Positions 60,295 through 64,000 of a DNA stretch of 64,000 nt are shown here, in pieces. This DNA comes from Merluccius polli (taxonomy: Eukaryota; Chordata; Actinopteri; Gadiformes; Merlucciidae). The stretch lies in NCBI GenBank assembly GCA_030340625.1, contig JAOPHQ010001142.1:1-64000 (forward strand), given 5' to 3'. Under the pieces are notes generated by a model. It worked only from the letters and a program-made list of their open reading frames with translations. It did no database searches and had not been told where the DNA came from. The translations under genes were made by a program, and so were the position numbers. Numbering within the stretch: position 1 is the stretch's first letter; the number at the start of each line of letters is the position of its first letter.

Positions 60295-63107
60295 GTTATT
60301 TCAACTCCACAGGAAATAATGACAACATATCCCTGTCTGCACATCCTGTCACAGCCATTGTCACAGTAATTATTTTGAAATTGATGAGAAGATTGCTCAG
60401 GTCAGATAAGTGCCCTGTCGCTGAGAAACACGCAAATGATCGGGTGAGATTTTGCATATTGCGTGAAAAATATTGCAGCCTGAAATTAAACTGTCACAAC
60501 ACCTGAGATGTGTTCATGGCTTGGGTCTCTTATTTGTATTCCACAGGGACCACAACAGATGGACATAGAGAATATTATTATACTACATTATTACATTATT
60601 TCTGGAATCTAAATATTTCCATAAAGGTAGGCCTATCTAGGTAGAGCAAAGGAATAATACATGTATGTAGAATAATACTATACTAAGAGAAAACCATGAA
60701 CCACTCCACTCCAACTCCATTGCAGTCATAAGGAATAGGACTATGATATATGAATATGGATATGATCCATATGGTTATTGATGGAAATATTACTGTGTTT
60801 ACCTTCTGATTAAACAGCCACCCATGACAGCTTTCACTTGACAATGCGCAAACAGTCTCTGGAGTTAAACAGAGCTGCTTCTGGGAAATAACTCTAGTAC
60901 TAATTGACCCTCAGATGGTACTACAAGAGATGAATCTGACAGTGCGAGAAGGAAAATAATTAACTCTTTCATACAACATCTTTTTTTTTTGTCCTTTCCC
61001 AGCTCTGTATTCAGCCTCGTACCATTTTCCTTCCCTGGTTGTTAGAGAACATCAAGTTAAAGGTCTGCCAAATGAGGAGGCAGAGCCCTTTGTTTTTCCA
61101 TCTCAGAATCACACTCTAATATGCTTCCCTTGTTTGTGGTTATTTCCATATAGAGGGCAGCAATACATATCCAAAGACATTTTGTGCAAATGTTGCTTTG
61201 TTTAGATTTTGCAATGTCTTGATTTCTGTCTTACTTAATTAGGTTGAATATTGGCAATACAGTCTTCCAATGTTTTCTTCCAGTATTTTGGTGGAAACAG
61301 TAATCATTTCCAACATATTTAAACATATAGGCTAACCAAGCTGAAATCGGCCATGGTCTATACAACCCTTAAATAAAATATGTTTTTTGTATGCATATTT
61401 GAATGTCTTTTAATGTGTCGCTGTGTCTCTGTGTTCTGTCACATAGGCTACTATGTTGAATGGTTTGGACTACAGGCTATAGCTACAGTAAGGTGCAGCT
61501 GAATGGAAGTGCAAGACAAGGCGGGGCTGTAACTCTACAATAACTGGAGCCAAAGGCATCTCTCACAAAAAGCTTGTCCAAAAACCCTCAAATGCTTAAT
61601 AAGATAACAACGATGGCAGACTCCTCAGCAGAATGGGGCTGTAAGTTGAACATATTACGTTTTATTAAAAGTCTGGATTTTCTGCCCAGCCAACCGACAG
61701 ACAGGCCTTTTAATTTTGTGCTCTTTCCAGACGTTTGTCATGAAGCTGATAGGATCCCCAGTTAGAGGCGTCTGTTTCATGCTGGGCCGTTGTTTGTTGT
61801 TGTTTTTCTGGTCCAGGTCTCCGGTGAGACTATAACAGAGATGGGAAATCACAGTGACAGCTTAGTGGAGGATCAGCCATTGTGTATCGCAATCACAACA
61901 ACAAAGTGCTCATGCAGATATGGACCCTAATAGCATTAGTGTGACAGTAAATATTTGCTCTTTTTGGATATTATTTTCCCTTGGCAGAGAGGGGCAGATC
62001 GCACAGTTGGGAAGGACATGAGAAAAACCCATTATGCCGTTTTGAAGTTCATTCTCTCTGACACCCACGAGGACCTCACTCCTCAGAGGGTGACGTCTGC
62101 CTGGCTTTTCATTATTATTTTATACCTATTGTCACGTGCAGCGCCCTGGCGGCCCTTGTGCTAGGTCATAGACGCCTTTCATCACAGCCCCTGCTAATAA
62201 AGCTATAGCTGGATTCGCTTTTCGGATGTATTCTCCCTGCAGAGCAGGCAATGGGGAGCGCATGAATCCGACCTGCTGCTGCAAAGAGGAGATCAGGTTA
62301 GCCAGCTGGGTCTATCATCCAGCAGAGGTCCAAACGTATGAATGTCACAGGTAGCGCGGGTTAGCGGGAGCAGCCAGTGGAGGGGGGGGGGGGGGGGGGG
62401 GGGGGATATCACGGATGGTTTTGAAAGATATGTGTCAGGGCAGATATAAGCACTACGGTGGTTCTCTGGTGGTTGGGGGTGGGTTGCTTGAATTCACGTG
62501 CCCCCATTTGCTGAGCGGTATCGTCAATATCACGCAAGCATGCATCACGTTCTCCCGCTCCCTCAAGGGAAGCACATCCTAAATTCAGAGCTGCCAAACG
62601 CTTGTGGGTTGTTGTTTTTTTTTTTCCCCCACATGCGTTCTGCGATGAGATGATGAATAATGTGCATGGCTTCCTCCTCTGACTTTGAAGTCAATATTGT
62701 CCGCGGTATGGGATAATCCAAAGGCAGCAACACATGCAAGTCAGGCGTTGCTGTCACAGTGCTGCCTATGACAGCAGCATCTTTATTGTTTTTCCACTCG
62801 GCTGCCAACCACACAGTCGTTTATTGATACTAACTTTGATATGACATTACTGCTATTAGAGTTTGAACTGATGTAACTGTGGATACAATTTGACAAGCTT
62901 TCTCATTATGTTTTGGTTGAAAAAAAAAAAAAAGGCATTGATCACATGCCATCGATCGACCTATCCTGTGACGTATCACTTTGCCTGCCAACTGGCATTT
63001 ACCATGACGCATTCCTAATGGTTGATCCATTTTTATAACGTTTAACATTTCAAATCCACATCCGTATCATCAGATCTATTTCCTGGACTAAAGCACCATT
63101 TTTGGTT
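60295..63107. other. Noncoding, no gene seen
   Basis: Largely unique, AT-rich. A G24 run lies at 62382-62405. A small exon-like block lies at 62243-62296 without domain support. Confidence 0.5.
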
Positions 63108-63479
63108 TGTGTGTGTGTGTGTGTGAACATGTGTGTGTGCATGCACGTGAGTGTGTGTGTGTGTTTAAGTAAATGTGCGCACACTTGTTGTATGTATGAG
63201 TACGGCTGTGTGAGCATGCCCATGGATTTGTGAGTGCTTGTGAGTGTCCTCTTACTGTGTGGGCGCATATGTGTGTGTATGTGTGTGTGTATGTGTATGT
63301 GTGTATGTGTGTGTATGTGCATGTGTGTATGTGTGTGTGTGCATGTGTGTCTATGTGTGTGCGTTTGTGTGTATGTGTGTGTGTATGTGTGAGTGCATGT
63401 GTGTATGTATGTGTGTGTATGTGTGTGCGTTTGTGTGTATGTGTGTGTATGTGTGTGTGCATGTGTGTGTGTGTGTGTT
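63108..63479. repeat. Long imperfect (GT)n/(GTAT)n array
   Basis: GT repeats with many GTAT, GCAT and GTTT variants for about 370 nt. The Cys/Val and Thr/His frames across it are artefacts of the repeat. Confidence 0.9.
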
Positions 63480-64000
63480 CCATCTCGGTGAGTGAGGCAG
63501 TAAAACAGCAGCACTTTAACACGTACACGTCGCCCACCCTCGCTGCCACATCAGGGACAGCTGGGTGTTGTCAGGCAGGCCTAACGCTGATGGAAACGGG
63601 CTGATTGCAGCTCACTGGTCCCTCCCTTCCATAAATCAGCCTGTGGATCTCTGTTTTCCCCCCGCATGCAGGCACACAGTCCAGGTCTGCTTGGATAGGG
63701 TTATAAAAAAGTGTTGGGCGTACGGTGCATGTTTTGTTTGTTTTATTGCTGCTGCTACTGCTGGCGACAGTCACAATACATCAGGAGAATTTGTACAAAT
63801 CGAATGCCATTAAATGACATCCAAGTGCCTTTCCGTTATTGGTTAAACCGAGTGCTGTTTATTCTATTCTTCGTTTGCGTTAGCCTCCATTTTGTTGTAA
63901 TTTAAAGAGGTCACTTTAATAATCTGGAAGATTTGTGCTGTTGAATTAAACCCCAAATCTGTCTGTAAAGTTAGCGTTTTTTGTGCTCAGCCCTCAACTG
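63480..64000. other. Noncoding, no gene seen
   Basis: Unique sequence to the window end. No supported exon. Confidence 0.5.

Overview
This is vertebrate nuclear DNA, most likely from a ray-finned (teleost) fish. The evidence is one multi-exon gene with GT-AG introns in an otherwise gene-poor region, a very dense and long set of dinucleotide microsatellites, and fish-style short repeats (LTR, LINE tails, hAT-like MITEs). The microsatellite load would fit a gadiform such as cod, but that is inference from repeat density only. No bacterial-style operons, CRISPR arrays, rRNA or convincing tRNA genes were seen.

Layout. 1-29.2 kb: no supportable gene. It holds a complete short LTR element (1672-2462), a LINE tail (about 4.7 kb), a divergent 806-bp tandem repeat (12.0-13.2 kb), many microsatellites and homopolymer tracts, and stretches of balanced unique sequence that look like candidate conserved noncoding elements (about 8.5, 13.9, 16.4 kb). 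29.28-42.23 kb: one plus-strand protein-coding gene. I could splice 14 coding exons with continuous phase into an 890-residue protein: acidic disordered N-terminus, SAM domain, ubiquitin-like/Ras-association-like domain, coiled coil, PDZ domain. A poly(A) signal lies at 42226. 42.3-64 kb: again no supportable gene. It holds a 959-bp element with terminal inverted repeats and telomere-like inner arrays (48005-48963), a rearranged copy of the LTR element (49026-50036), a hAT-like MITE nested in a LINE tail (50.0-50.75 kb), a minus-strand LINE 3' end with the tail of its reverse-transcriptase reading frame (52.3-52.9 kb), GATA/GACA-type arrays, and long AC/GT, TA and GA arrays.

How it fits together. 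The only protein is a multidomain adaptor. SAM (oligomerisation), RA-like (possible small-GTPase binding), coiled coil and PDZ (C-terminal peptide binding) together suggest a scaffold joining Ras/Rap-type signals to membrane or junction partners; this is inference from architecture. I could not assign the gene to a named family with confidence, so no symbol is given. A solo LTR of the same family as the two larger LTR copies sits in sense orientation in the last intron, between the two exons that encode the PDZ domain.
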